A DNA stretch of 64,000 bases from Nioella sp. MMSF_3534 (GCF_030732985.1 NZ_JASHJX010000012.1:23253-87252), one strand, 5' to 3'. Numbered from the stretch's first letter, positions 51,711 to 59,960 are shown. Notes: generated by a model not told the origin, from the letters alone. Program-made: numbers and translations.

Positions 51711-52919
51711 TCAGGCCACGCTGACCGGCAGGCTGTTATAGCCCCGGAACCGCGCCAACCCCATGATCTCGGCCGGGCCATCCGCCCGCAGTCGCGGGAA
51801 CCGCTGCACGAATTTGCCGATGGCAATCCGCCCCTCGATCCGCGCCAGCGTCGCGCCAAGGCAGACGTGGATGCCGGTGGCAAAGGCCAGATGCCGGTTG
51901 GGATTGCGCGTGATATCAACCTCTTCCGGGGTCTCGAACACCGCCGGATCGCGGTTCGCCCCGGCAATCGAGGTGTGGATATAGGTGCCCTTGGGCAGCA
52001 CGCAATCCGCCAGCTCAATCTCTTCCCCCGCCAGCCGGTTGCCGATCTGAAGCGGGCTTTGGACCCGCAGAAACTCCTCCACCGCTGTTCCGATATGCTC
52101 CGGCTCCCGCTGCAACAGCCGCAACTGGTCTGGGTTGTCCAGCAGGATGCCGATGGAATTGCCGACAAGGCTTGTCGTGGTCTCATGCCCGGCATTCAGC
52201 AGGAAGATACAGTTCTGCACCAGCTCCTCCTCGGTCAGCCGCCGTCCGTCCACCTCGCCGAAGATCAGGCTGTCCAGCACCTCGCCTTGTCCCGCGCCCT
52301 CGGGGTTCGCGCGACGATGGGCGATCAGATCGGCCAGAATCGCCCCGAACTCCGCCACCGCATCATTGCCCGCCTGTAGCCGTTCCGGCGAAATCACCGG
52401 GTCGAGCGCGCCCAGAATGGCCAGTGAAAAGCCGCGCAGCTTGGCGCGATACGCCTCCGGGATGCCCAACATGAAGGAGATAATCTCGGTCGGCAGGACC
52501 ATGGCGAAGGCCGGGATCAGGTCGAAACTGCCCAGGTCCTCCAGATCGTCCAGCATCCTGTCCACGATCCCGTCGATCAGCGGCTCCATCTCGGCCAGTT
52601 TGCGCGGTGTGAACGCGCCGGCCAGCAGCTTGCGCACCACCGTGTGATAGGGCGGATCGTTGAAGATCAAGCTGGTCGTGTGATGGGTCAGCAGCGGGCC
52701 GGGGCCGAATTTCTTGCCAAACTCTTCCGTCTTGTCCGACAGCATGGCGCGGCTTTGATAGACCTTCAGGCAATCGGCATGGCGCGTCAGGTACACGGAC
52801 CCATCCGGGTTGCGATGAACCGGGCTTTGCTCGCGCAGCGCCTTCAGCGTGGGAAAGGGGTTTTCTATGAATTCCCGCCCGATGCTGTTCAGGTCGAAGT
52901 CGCGGATGGATGCAGCCAT
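51711..52919 (-). CDS. Cytochrome P450
   Basis: A 402-residue soluble bacterial P450. The I-helix motif AGHETTT (243-249), the ExxR pair Glu282/Arg285 and the heme loop FATGIHVCLG with Cys353 are all present. It needs a ferredoxin and reductase, neither encoded nearby. The substrate is unknown; the class resembles bacterial CYP107/CYP204-like hydroxylases. Its stop abuts the RNase gene's stop with no gap, and it separates that gene from yacG, which are usually neighbours. Confidence 0.93.
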   Translation of the reverse strand: MAASIRDFDLNSIGREFIENPFPTLKALREQSPVHRNPDGSVYLTRHADCLKVYQSRAMLSDKTEEFGKKFGPGPLLTHHTTSLIFNDPPYHTVVRKLLAGAFTPRKLAEMEPLIDGIVDRMLDDLEDLGSFDLIPAFAMVLPTEIISFMLGIPEAYRAKLRGFSLAILGALDPVISPERLQAGNDAVAEFGAILADLIAHRRANPEGAGQGEVLDSLIFGEVDGRRLTEEELVQNCIFLLNAGHETTTSLVGNSIGILLDNPDQLRLLQREPEHIGTAVEEFLRVQSPLQIGNRLAGEEIELADCVLPKGTYIHTSIAGANRDPAVFETPEEVDITRNPNRHLAFATGIHVCLGATLARIEGRIAIGKFVQRFPRLRADGPAEIMGLARFRGYNSLPVSVA

Positions 52920-53037
52920 GTGAAATTCCCCTCTCCCGTACTCTCACGCTAGGGCAGGTGGCAACAGGCGGCAAGCGGGCTGGCATCCCGGCGCGCATGA
53001 TGGCAATATGACGTCCCGTCACAACGGAGCGCACCGC

Positions 53038-53220
53038 ATGTCCTGCCCGATCTGCACCAAAGACACGGATCAGAAATACCGCCCCTTCTGTTCGCGCCGC
53101 TGTGCCGATGTGGATCTTGGCCGCTGGCTGAATGGCAGCTACGCGGTGCCCTCGCAGGACCCCGAAGATCTGGAAGCGGCGGCCGAGGCATTGGCCGCTG
53201 ACAGTGACCGGCTGCACTGA
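53038..53220 (+). CDS. yacG: DNA gyrase inhibitor YacG (zinc-ribbon protein)
   Basis: A 60-residue zinc-binding protein. The four ligands are in CPICTK and RPFCSRRCADVDLGRWLNGSY, the family signature. It inhibits gyrase in E. coli. The preferred ATG at 53038 begins MSCPIC after ACGGAG; a longer frame adds ten unrelated residues. Confidence 0.92.
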   Translation: MSCPICTKDTDQKYRPFCSRRCADVDLGRWLNGSYAVPSQDPEDLEAAAEALAADSDRLH

Positions 53221-53460
53221 CTCGCGCCTTGTTTCGTTCTTGGCGGGCCTGAAATTCGGGCGATGTGCCAAGAAAATGTACGGCTCTTCGGAAATCTGAA
53301 ATCCGGGATAATCCACAGCTTAATCTACCAGTCCAGACTGAGAACTTCATCAGTCCAGCCAGAACGATTTCCTTGACGTAAGCGCTTTCACCCTCGCAAG
53401 CTGCAACATGCAAAAAGCATGGGCGCGGGCAAGACCGCGCTGAGAACAGGGAGACTACGA
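53221..53460. other. Leader region upstream of the taurine-type ABC operon
   Basis: A 240-base gap. It holds a CTTGGC/GCCAAG inverted repeat (53239-53272) and two direct copies of CAGTCCAG (53329-53336 and 53352-53359), 23 bases apart, which could be regulator half-sites. A TTGACG occurs at 53374 without a convincing -10. AGGGAGA precedes the tauA-type ATG. Confidence 0.4.
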
Positions 53461-54462
53461 ATGAAGAAATTCGCACTTGCGGGAACGGCTCTTGGTCTGG
53501 TGATGAGCGCCCAGGCGTCCGTCGCCCAGGGACTTGACGAGATCACCGTTGCCTATTTCCTCGAATGGCCGATGCCGTTCGAATACGCCAAGCAGATGGG
53601 CATCTACGAAGAAGAGATGGGCGTGACCATCAACTGGCGCGCCTTCGACACCGGCACCGCCATGTCCGCCGCCATGGCCTCGGGCGATGTGCATATCTCG
53701 GTCAGCCAGGGCGTGCCGCCCTTCGTGGTCGCGGCCTCTGCCGGGCAGGATATCCAGGTTGTCGACGTGGCGGTCAGCTACTCGGACAATGACAACTGCG
53801 TGGTTCACGAGTCGCTTGAAATCGACGCCTCCAACGTTGCGGATCTGGAAGGTCAGCGGGTCGGTGTGCCGATCGGCACCGCCGCCCATTACGGCTTCCT
53901 CCGCCAGATGGAGCATTTCGGCATCGACGTCAGCACGCTGGAAGTGGTCGACATGGCACCCGCCGATTCCGCCGCTGCACTGGCACAGGGTTCGCTTGGC
54001 ATGGCCTGCGGCTGGGGCGGTGCGCTGCGCCGCATGATGGAACATGGCAACACCCTGCTGACCGGCGCGGAAAAGCAGGAACTGGGCATCTACGTCTTCG
54101 ACGTGACCTCGGTCCCCGCCTCCTTCGCGGAAGAAGAGCCGGAACTGCTGGCCGCCTTCCTGTCCGTGACCGCCGACATGAACGCCATGTGGAACTCGGG
54201 CGAGCACACCGACGAGATGCTGCCGGTGATCGCGCGCGACGCGGGCATGGATGAAGACGCGACCGCCGCGACGCTGGCCGGTTTCGAATTCCCCTCGGTT
54301 GAAGAGCAGCTTTCCGAAGCATGGCTCGGTGGCGGCACCCAGACTTTCCTGCTGGAAGTGGCCAACTTCTTCGTTGAGACCGGCAATATCGACGCCGCTC
54401 GCGAGTCCTACGAAAGCGCGGTCAATACCGGCCCGCTGCAGATGGTGCATGACGGGATGTAA
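53461..54462 (+). CDS. tauA: Taurine-type ABC transporter substrate-binding protein
   Basis: A 333-residue periplasmic protein with signal peptide MKKFALAGTALGLVMSAQASVA. The mature protein follows the TauA/SsuA fold: EITVAYFLEWPMPFEYAKQMG, FDTGTAMSAAMASGDVHISVSQGVPPFVVAASAG, and LEGQRVGVPIGTAAHYGFLRQMEHFGID. Taurine is the likely ligand by similarity to marine Rhodobacteraceae TauA, but other sulfonates or amines cannot be excluded. A strong hairpin separates it from tauB, suggesting excess binding protein. Confidence 0.82.
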   Translation: MKKFALAGTALGLVMSAQASVAQGLDEITVAYFLEWPMPFEYAKQMGIYEEEMGVTINWRAFDTGTAMSAAMASGDVHISVSQGVPPFVVAASAGQDIQVVDVAVSYSDNDNCVVHESLEIDASNVADLEGQRVGVPIGTAAHYGFLRQMEHFGIDVSTLEVVDMAPADSAAALAQGSLGMACGWGGALRRMMEHGNTLLTGAEKQELGIYVFDVTSVPASFAEEEPELLAAFLSVTADMNAMWNSGEHTDEMLPVIARDAGMDEDATAATLAGFEFPSVEEQLSEAWLGGGTQTFLLEVANFFVETGNIDAARESYESAVNTGPLQMVHDGM

Positions 54463-54474
54463 TCCCGGCATCAC

Positions 54475-54525
54475 GGACGGCGCGGCAGTGCTTCGCGCCG
54501 TCCACTCTGCAGATTTTCTTTTTAT
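54475..54525 (+). terminator. Hairpin with T-rich tail between tauA and tauB
   Basis: Perfect 10-base stem GGACGGCGCG/CGCGCCGTCC, 9-base loop (54475-54503), then GATTTTCTTTTTAT at 54512-54525. It is close to a true terminator, so it probably attenuates tauBC relative to tauA. Confidence 0.6.
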
Positions 54526-54544
54526 ACTTGGAAGGTAGGGCAGT

Positions 54545-55351
54545 ATGACCGGGCTTGTGCTCGACAGCATCTCCATGCGTTTCGATCTGCCGGATGGCGG
54601 GGTCGTGCAGGCGCTTCAGGATGTATCGCTGACCATCAAGGAAGGGGAGATCCTGTCTGTCCTCGGCCCCTCGGGCTGCGGCAAGACCACCCTTCTCAAC
54701 ATCATCGCGGGGTTCCTTGCGCCCACCGAGGGCAAGATCGAACTCAATGGCCATTACGTGACCGGCCCCGACGCCGAACGCGGCATGGTGTTCCAGAAAG
54801 GCGCGCTTTTCGAATGGATGAGCGTGCGCCAGAACGTCGATTTCGGCCCCCGCATGAAGGGCATGCCCAAGGCTGAACGTGACCAGATCACCGATCACCT
54901 GCTGGAAACCGTGGGCCTTCAGGATTTCAAGGAAAAGGCGGTCTATGAACTGTCTGGCGGCATGCAGCAGCGCGTGGCGCTGGCCCGCTGCCTTGCCAAT
55001 GACCCCGACGTGATCCTGATGGACGAACCGCTGGGCGCGCTCGACGCGCTGACGCGCGAGAAGATGCAAGGGCTGGTGCTCAAGCTCTGGAAGGAAACCG
55101 GCAAGACCATCATCCTGATCACCCACTCTGTCGAAGAGGCGCTGCTTCTGGGTGAACGGCTGATCGTCATGGCCCCCCGTCCCGGCCGCCTGCATCGCGA
55201 ATACAACCTGCCCTTCGCCGATATGGGCGTGAACGCGGACCTGCGAGAGGTCAAGAAACACCCCGAATTCAGCGAGCGGCGCGAGGAAATCCTGTCGATG
55301 ATCTGGGACATGGAAGAAGAGATCATGGGCCGGACAGAGGGGGCCGCATAA
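54545..55351 (+). CDS. tauB: Taurine-type ABC transporter ATP-binding protein
   Basis: A 268-residue ATPase with Walker A LGPSGCGKTTLLNIIAG, signature LSGGMQQRVALARCL, Walker B VILMDEPLGALDALTR and the H-loop ITHSVEEALLLG. It matches TauB/SsuB and drives uptake with the adjacent permease, whose ATG is one base past its stop. Confidence 0.9.
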   Translation: MTGLVLDSISMRFDLPDGGVVQALQDVSLTIKEGEILSVLGPSGCGKTTLLNIIAGFLAPTEGKIELNGHYVTGPDAERGMVFQKGALFEWMSVRQNVDFGPRMKGMPKAERDQITDHLLETVGLQDFKEKAVYELSGGMQQRVALARCLANDPDVILMDEPLGALDALTREKMQGLVLKLWKETGKTIILITHSVEEALLLGERLIVMAPRPGRLHREYNLPFADMGVNADLREVKKHPEFSERREEILSMIWDMEEEIMGRTEGAA

Positions 55352-55352
55352 C

Positions 55353-56621
55353 ATGTTGATCGCAGCCATCTATGCCGCCATTTTCATCGTCGCCTTCGTG
55401 GCGGTGAAGGCGTTCAATTCGTTGCGCGAATCGCGCCACGATTTCACCTCGCTCAAGACCGTGACCTTCGGCGATGAAAGCGCCGTGCGCCCGACGCGGG
55501 CGGCCTCGGTCATCTCGGTCATTTCGATCTTCCTGATCTGGGGGGCGTTCACCGGCTCGGTGATCTCGCCCATTCATGTGCCGGGCCCGTTCCTGGGCGA
55601 CACCAGCTTTTCCTATACCGCCGAAAACGCCGCCGGCGAACGCGATGACGCGACGGTGACAGTGCTTGTCCGTCCCGTGGGCGAAGAGGTGGACCTGCCC
55701 GAGATCGACCCCGGCGACGGCTTTGCGCTGAACGATGTGGACGCCATCAGCGGCGGGCGGTCCAGCCTGATCCAGACCGGCGACAACGATATCGGTGCCG
55801 ATGAAGACGGGTTCCGCGTGGTCGCCATCAATGGCCAGCCGCTGGAACCGGAGGTGGGCGAGGTCGATACCGGCGACGGGGTCGTGACGCTCAGCCGCCG
55901 GGGCACCGTGCGCTTCACGCCGAATGCCGGCATGCAGATGGAACCGATCTGGCTGCCGCCGCCAGAGGCCGTCTGGAGCCGGGTCATCGAAATCTCGCGG
56001 GAAGGCTATCGCGATTTCACCCTCGCCGAACATCTGGGCTACTCGCTGTTCCGGGTGCTGGCAGGCTTCGCCCTTGGCGCCGCCGTGGGCATCCCGCTGG
56101 GCTATGCCATGGGCCTGTCCAACTGGTTCCGCGGCTGGTTCGACCCGATCGTCGAATTCATGCGCCCGGTGCCGCCGCTGGCCCTGATCCCGCTGGTGAT
56201 CATCTGGTTCGGTATCGACGAAAGCGGCAAGATCTTCCTGCTGTTCCTCGCCGCGCTGTGGATCATGACCATTGCCGCACGGGCAGGCGTGTCGGGTGTG
56301 TCGATCTCCAAGATCCACGCGGCCTATTCGCTGGGCGCCTCGAAAAGCCAGATCATGCGCCATGTGATCATCCCCAACAGCCTGCCGGAAATCTTCACCG
56401 GCGCGCGGGTGGCGATGGGCGTCTGCTGGGGCACGGTGGTTGCCGCCGAACTGGTTGCCGCCGAACAGGGCGCCGGTCAGATGATCGTGGCCGCGTCGAA
56501 GTTCCAGCTCACTGATATCGTGATCATGGGGATCATCCTCATTGGCATCATCGGCTACGGCATCGACATGCTGATGCGCTGGGCCGAGCGGGTTCTGGTC
56601 CCCTGGAAGGGCAAGGTCTGA
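55353..56621 (+). CDS. tauC: Taurine-type ABC permease with inserted periplasmic domain
   Basis: A 422-residue permease, about 150 residues longer than TauC (~275). After one span at residues 3-20 and a second near 52-68, residues ~83-197 form a soluble stretch with two cadherin/tandem-95-like units: SFSYTAENAAGERDDATVTVLV, and GADEDGFRVVAINGQ...GVVTLSRRGTVRFTP. The normal TauC sequence resumes at IWLPPPEAVW and has the EAA loop AAYSLGASKSQIMRHVIIPNSLPEIFTGARVAMG. The insert faces the periplasm, where it could meet the binding protein. Frame and codon use are continuous, so this is not an assembly join. Confidence 0.85.
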   Translation: MLIAAIYAAIFIVAFVAVKAFNSLRESRHDFTSLKTVTFGDESAVRPTRAASVISVISIFLIWGAFTGSVISPIHVPGPFLGDTSFSYTAENAAGERDDATVTVLVRPVGEEVDLPEIDPGDGFALNDVDAISGGRSSLIQTGDNDIGADEDGFRVVAINGQPLEPEVGEVDTGDGVVTLSRRGTVRFTPNAGMQMEPIWLPPPEAVWSRVIEISREGYRDFTLAEHLGYSLFRVLAGFALGAAVGIPLGYAMGLSNWFRGWFDPIVEFMRPVPPLALIPLVIIWFGIDESGKIFLLFLAALWIMTIAARAGVSGVSISKIHAAYSLGASKSQIMRHVIIPNSLPEIFTGARVAMGVCWGTVVAAELVAAEQGAGQMIVAASKFQLTDIVIMGIILIGIIGYGIDMLMRWAERVLVPWKGKV

Positions 56622-56643
56622 GCGCCAGGTGATGATCGTTGCG

Positions 56644-56673
56644 AAAAGGCCCCCGGTGTTCCGGGGGCCTTTT
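56644..56673 (+). terminator. Rho-independent terminator of the tau operon
   Basis: AAAAGGCCCCCGG, TGTT loop, CCGGGGGCCTTTT: a 13-base stem with its own A/T flanks, 22 bases after the tauC stop. Confidence 0.85.
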
Positions 56674-56676
56674 CGG

Positions 56677-56748
56677 TTTCGCCGCCTACGGCGTCGACCG
56701 GGGGCGGCCCGGTTTGCCCCGCTAGCGCGGGGGCTTCACCGGGCCGCC
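56677..56748. repeat. REP-like palindromic repeat, copy 1
   Basis: A ~72-base GC-rich unit beginning TTTCGCCGCC and ending CCGGGCCGCC, built from several short palindromes (TACGGCGTCG, CCGGGGGCGGCCCGG). Copy 2 at 56836-56912 has the same order of blocks with scattered differences. The segment 56749-56835 between the copies shows nothing else. Confidence 0.6.
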
Positions 56749-56835
56749 AGCGCGCGCACCATGTCTCTGCGTCAACCAGTTGCAAATGAATTCACCCGCA
56801 AGGAATTGGTAGGAAAGCTTACCGGGGCAAGGCGA

Positions 56836-56958
56836 TTTCGCCGCGCCTTTGGCGCGTCGACCGGGGTGGCCCGGCTTACCCCCCGCCCATGGCGGGGGCC
56901 GCGCCGGGCCACTTGGGGCTCTGCCCCAAACCCCGAGGTATTTGGACCAAGCTGAAAG
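56836..56958. repeat. REP-like palindromic repeat, copy 2, with GGGGCTCTGCCCC tail
   Basis: The second copy (56836-56912) is followed by GGGGCTCTGCCCC and ACCCCGAGGTATTTGGACC. From memory, similar tails recur between genes in many Rhodobacteraceae genomes. It is probably a dispersed non-coding repeat; the run up to the ECF41 promoter has no gene. Confidence 0.6.
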
Positions 56959-56985
56959 ACAATCGGCGGTCTTCACGGGCGCGGT

Positions 56986-57012
56986 TGTCACAAAACGCGG
57001 GTGCCGGACGTC
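56986..57012 (+). promoter_or_regulatory. ECF41-type promoter
   Basis: TGTCACA, exactly 16 bases, CGTC: identical to the target promoter described for ECF41 sigma factors. It lies 33 bases before the first gene of the three-gene module that ends with an ECF41 sigma factor, indicating autoregulation. Confidence 0.75.
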
Positions 57013-57044
57013 ATGGCATCAGTCACTGCGATCAGGAGGACATG

Positions 57045-57431
57045 ATGCAGACATCCGTGTTACTGGCCATCGGGGCCTATTGCCTCGGCAATGCCGCGTT
57101 CATATGGGGGGATACCGCACTGTGGTACGAGACCGTTCCCGGCGTGATGGGGACCGGGCCGCTCAACCTGCATTTCGCTCGGGATGTGGGGCTCGTTTTC
57201 CTGACCTCCGGTGGTGCACTCCTGTGGTCCGGCTGGCGCGCAGACCGTTCGGCCGCGTTCTGCGGGGCGGGGTGGCTGGTGTGTCATGCGCTCTATCATC
57301 TCTGGATCTGGGCCGCGCGGGGGCTGCCGGGCGACAGTATTGCGCTGACCAATCTTCTGGGTATTCAGCTGCCCGCGGTCCTGGCGCTTTGGGCTGCTGC
57401 AACACTGACCCGTGCGGAGGGACCGGTATGA
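57045..57431 (+). CDS. Small membrane protein of the ECF41 module
   Basis: A 128-residue, strongly hydrophobic protein with about four predicted spans (SVLLAIGAYCLGNAAFIWG; VGLVFLTSGGALLWSGW; AAFCGAGWLVCHALYHLWIWA; LLGIQLPAVLALWAAATL). The loop GPLNLHFARDVG is polar. Family not recognised. AGGAGGA is spaced properly for the second of two adjacent ATGs (57045). The stop overlaps the next gene by 4 bases. Its position makes it a probable ECF41 target. Confidence 0.7.
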   Translation: MQTSVLLAIGAYCLGNAAFIWGDTALWYETVPGVMGTGPLNLHFARDVGLVFLTSGGALLWSGWRADRSAAFCGAGWLVCHALYHLWIWAARGLPGDSIALTNLLGIQLPAVLALWAAATLTRAEGPV

Positions 57432-57970
57432 TCAAGGCGATCCTCAGGTATGCCATCCGCCGCTTTGGCGACCGTTACCACTACGATGCGGAATATATGG
57501 GCTACGTGACGCGGCACTCGACCGCTGCAGGGGTCAGGCTGGCGCTATTGCCGCTCTACACGCAGTTTCGCGGACCGGCTGCGGCGCGGGATGTCTGGGG
57601 AGGTGCCCTTCTTGGGTCGACGCTGGAGGGCGATTGCGGGCCTTGCGTTCAACTGGTCGTGGATATGGCACTGGAGGCCGGTTTGGCTGGACGGGATCTG
57701 GCGTTTTGCCTGCAGGGGCGGGATGGCGAGGCCGGGGCCGCCGGGCTCGGCTTTCGCTTTGCCCGCGCCGCCATTGCCGATGCGCCGGAACTCGATGCGC
57801 TGCGTGGAGAGATCGAGGGGCGTTTCGGGGCGGAAGCTGTCATCGCCTGTGCCTTTGCGGCCTCTGGCGGCAGAGTCTACCCTGTGCTGAAACGGGGGCT
57901 GGGATATGGCGGGACCTGTGCCCGGGTCCGGATCGGCGAGGAGATGATCGGGGTGGTGCATCGGCAATGA
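57428..57970 (+). CDS. Carboxymuconolactone-decarboxylase/AhpD-like protein
   Basis: A 180-residue protein. Its Glu67 and Cys70-x-x-Cys73 (STLEGDCGPCVQLVVDMALEAG) match the E..C..C site of the CMD/AhpD superfamily, members of which act as thiol peroxidase-like enzymes. CMD-family genes are the most frequent neighbours and targets of ECF41 sigma factors, which strengthens the call. The N-terminal ~55 residues and the C-terminus are not typical, so assignment is to superfamily only. It overlaps the preceding and following genes by 4 bases each. Confidence 0.7.
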   Translation: MIKAILRYAIRRFGDRYHYDAEYMGYVTRHSTAAGVRLALLPLYTQFRGPAAARDVWGGALLGSTLEGDCGPCVQLVVDMALEAGLAGRDLAFCLQGRDGEAGAAGLGFRFARAAIADAPELDALRGEIEGRFGAEAVIACAFAASGGRVYPVLKRGLGYGGTCARVRIGEEMIGVVHRQ

Positions 57971-58839
57971 CGATCATGACCGATATTTTCGAGGGTGAAC
58001 GGCCCCGGCTGACCTCGCTTTGTTACCGGATGCTGGGGGAACGGTCTGGGGCTGAGGATGCCGTCCAGGAGACCTGGTTGAGATGGGCGGAAGCCGACCG
58101 TGAGCGGATCGACAACCCCGCGGCCTGGCTGCGCCGGGTGGCCACGAATATCGCCATCGATGCGCTGCGCAAGGCGCAGGCGCGGCGCGAGACCTATGTG
58201 GGGCCCTGGTTGCCGGAACCGGTCATGCCCACGCCGGAGGGCGCGCCGGTGCCCCGGTTCGAACTGGCGCAGGAATGCGAGCTGGCGCTTCTTTGGGCGA
58301 TGGAGCGGCTGAACGCGCGGGAGCGGGCGGCCTTCATCCTGCGCGAAGCCTTCGACGCGACCTATGGCGAGATTGCCGCCGCCCTGGATACGACCGAGGC
58401 CGCCTGCCGCCAGCTGGTCAGCCGGTCGCAGAAGAAGTTGCAGGACAGCGGGCCGCGCTTCGACGCCACGCCCGAAGAGGTGGCCGCACTGAGCGAGCGG
58501 TTCTTTCGCGCCGTCATGGCCGAGGATCATTCAGCGGCACTGGCATTGATGACGCCGCAGACTGTGGCCATTTCCGATGGCGGGGCCAAGCGCCGCGCCG
58601 CGCGGCGGCCACTGGTGGGCGGGGCGGAAATCCTGCAGGTCTTCTCGGCGCTGGTCGACAGGGCGCGACGGGAAGATGGCTGGACGATGCGCTTTGCAAT
58701 GGTCAATGCGCGGCCCGCCCTGTTGCGATTGCGGCATGGGCTGCTGGACTCGGTGACCACGCTGGTGCCCGATCGCGGCGGCAAGATCGCCTGGATCTAC
58801 ATTCTGGTGAACCCCGACAAACTTGACATGGTCAATTGA
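57967..58839 (+). CDS. ECF41-group RNA polymerase sigma factor with SnoaL-like C-terminal domain
   Basis: A 290-residue sigma factor (SigJ type). Sigma-2 (LTSLCYRMLGERSGAEDAVQETWLRW) is joined to sigma-4 (LNARERAAFILREAFDATYGEIAAALDTTEAACRQLVSRSQKKL) by a linker carrying WLPEP at 81-85. A C-terminal NTF2/SnoaL-like regulatory domain contains ISDGGAKRRA (DGGGK-type motif at 204-208). WLPEP and the DGGGK-type motif are the ECF41 signatures; the fused domain replaces an anti-sigma factor. It is the last gene of the module and is served by the matching promoter at 56986. The inducing signal is unknown. Confidence 0.92.
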   Translation: MTIMTDIFEGERPRLTSLCYRMLGERSGAEDAVQETWLRWAEADRERIDNPAAWLRRVATNIAIDALRKAQARRETYVGPWLPEPVMPTPEGAPVPRFELAQECELALLWAMERLNARERAAFILREAFDATYGEIAAALDTTEAACRQLVSRSQKKLQDSGPRFDATPEEVAALSERFFRAVMAEDHSAALALMTPQTVAISDGGAKRRAARRPLVGGAEILQVFSALVDRARREDGWTMRFAMVNARPALLRLRHGLLDSVTTLVPDRGGKIAWIYILVNPDKLDMVN

Positions 58840-58952
58840 GCGCCGGTGCGGCCTTGACCTTGCACCACGTTGGGCCGCCCGCCCATCCGGTCCATGTTCC
58901 CGCCTGCGGTGATTTTTCCTGCCTCAAGCGCCCCTGTGGCGCTTTGCTTCGG

Positions 58953-58980
58953 TTGACCCCCGCGCGGCACGGGCATAAAC
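58953..58980 (+). promoter_or_regulatory. Candidate promoter of the nuo operon
   Basis: TTGACC, 16-base spacer, ATAAAC, about 90 bases before nuoA. The rest of the 231-base gap (58840-59070) holds nothing else recognisable. Confidence 0.45.
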
Positions 58981-59070
58981 AGCGGACAGTCCCCGCGCGC
59001 AACAGCGTCTTGCGGGGGATGACCCTCGCGCCACAGACGCCGTGGCGCCCGCGAGCCGAAGGAGCCAGCC

Positions 59071-59436
59071 TTGGAAGACCTGCTCAGGGATTATGCGCCC
59101 GTTCTGATCTTTCTCGCCCTTGCCATCGGGCTTGGGATTGTCCTCATCCTTGCCGCCGTCATTCTGGCCGTGCGCAACCCGGACCCCGAAAAGGTCTCGG
59201 CCTATGAATGCGGGTTCAACGCCTTCGACGATGCGCGAATGAAATTCGACGTGCGATTCTATCTCGTGTCGATCCTGTTCATCATCTTCGACCTGGAGAT
59301 TGCCTTCCTCTTCCCATGGGGCGTGGCCTTCCCGGAAATGTCGATGCTGGGCTTCTGGTCGATGATGATTTTCCTGGCCGTGCTGACCATCGGCTTTGCC
59401 TATGAATGGAAGAAAGGGGCCCTCGAATGGGAGTGA
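59071..59436 (+). CDS. nuoA: NADH-quinone oxidoreductase subunit A
   Basis: Membrane-arm subunit (121 aa) of complex I with three spans and the conserved loop [41 protein letters not shown] near the quinone site. The start codon is TTG at 59071, with AAGGAG at 59059. Its end overlaps the nuoB start by 10 bases. Confidence 0.96.
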   Translation: MEDLLRDYAPVLIFLALAIGLGIVLILAAVILAVRNPDPEKVSAYECGFNAFDDARMKFDVRFYLVSILFIIFDLEIAFLFPWGVAFPEMSMLGFWSMMIFLAVLTIGFAYEWKKGALEWE

Positions 59437-59960
59437 TGACCAGCGCCAACACCGCCGGTGTGGACAAGGACGTTGCCACCCGCGCCCTGAACGCGGAGCT
59501 TCAGGACAAGGGCTTTCTGCTGACCACCGCCGATGACCTGATCAACTGGGCGCGCACCGGGTCGCTGCACTGGATGACCTTCGGGCTTGCCTGCTGCGCG
59601 GTCGAGATGATGCACACCTCGATGCCGCGCTATGACGCCGAACGCTTCGGGATCGCGCCGCGCGCCTCCCCGCGTCAGTCGGACGTGATGATCGTGGCGG
59701 GCACACTCACCAACAAGATGGCGCCCGCGCTGCGCAAGGTCTACGACCAGATGCCCGAGCCGCGCTACGTGATTTCCATGGGCTCCTGCGCCAATGGCGG
59801 TGGCTATTATCACTACAGCTATTCCGTGGTGCGCGGCTGCGACCGGATCGTGCCCGTGGACCTTTATGTGCCCGGCTGCCCGCCGACGGCTGAGGCGCTG
59901 CTGTACGGCCTGCTTCAGCTGCAGCGCAAGATCCGCCGCACCGGCACCATTACCCGCTAA
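59427..59960 (+). CDS. nuoB: NADH-quinone oxidoreductase subunit B
   Basis: A 177-residue peripheral-arm subunit carrying the N2 iron-sulfur cluster next to the quinone. Ligands are [11 protein letters not shown] (tandem Cys), GSCANGGG and [11 protein letters not shown]. An AAAGGGG region supports ATG 59427; ATG 59436 is an alternative. It follows nuoA with overlap. Confidence 0.96.
   Translation: MGVMTSANTAGVDKDVATRALNAELQDKGFLLTTADDLINWARTGSLHWMTFGLACCAVEMMHTSMPRYDAERFGIAPRASPRQSDVMIVAGTLTNKMAPALRKVYDQMPEPRYVISMGSCANGGGYYHYSYSVVRGCDRIVPVDLYVPGCPPTAEALLYGLLQLQRKIRRTGTITR

Noticed and set aside
53329..53359. Short CRISPR-like or iteron-like repeats (CAGTCCAG twice)
   Set aside because: Only two 8-base copies; at most regulator half-sites. 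No CRISPR array or origin features were seen anywhere in the window.
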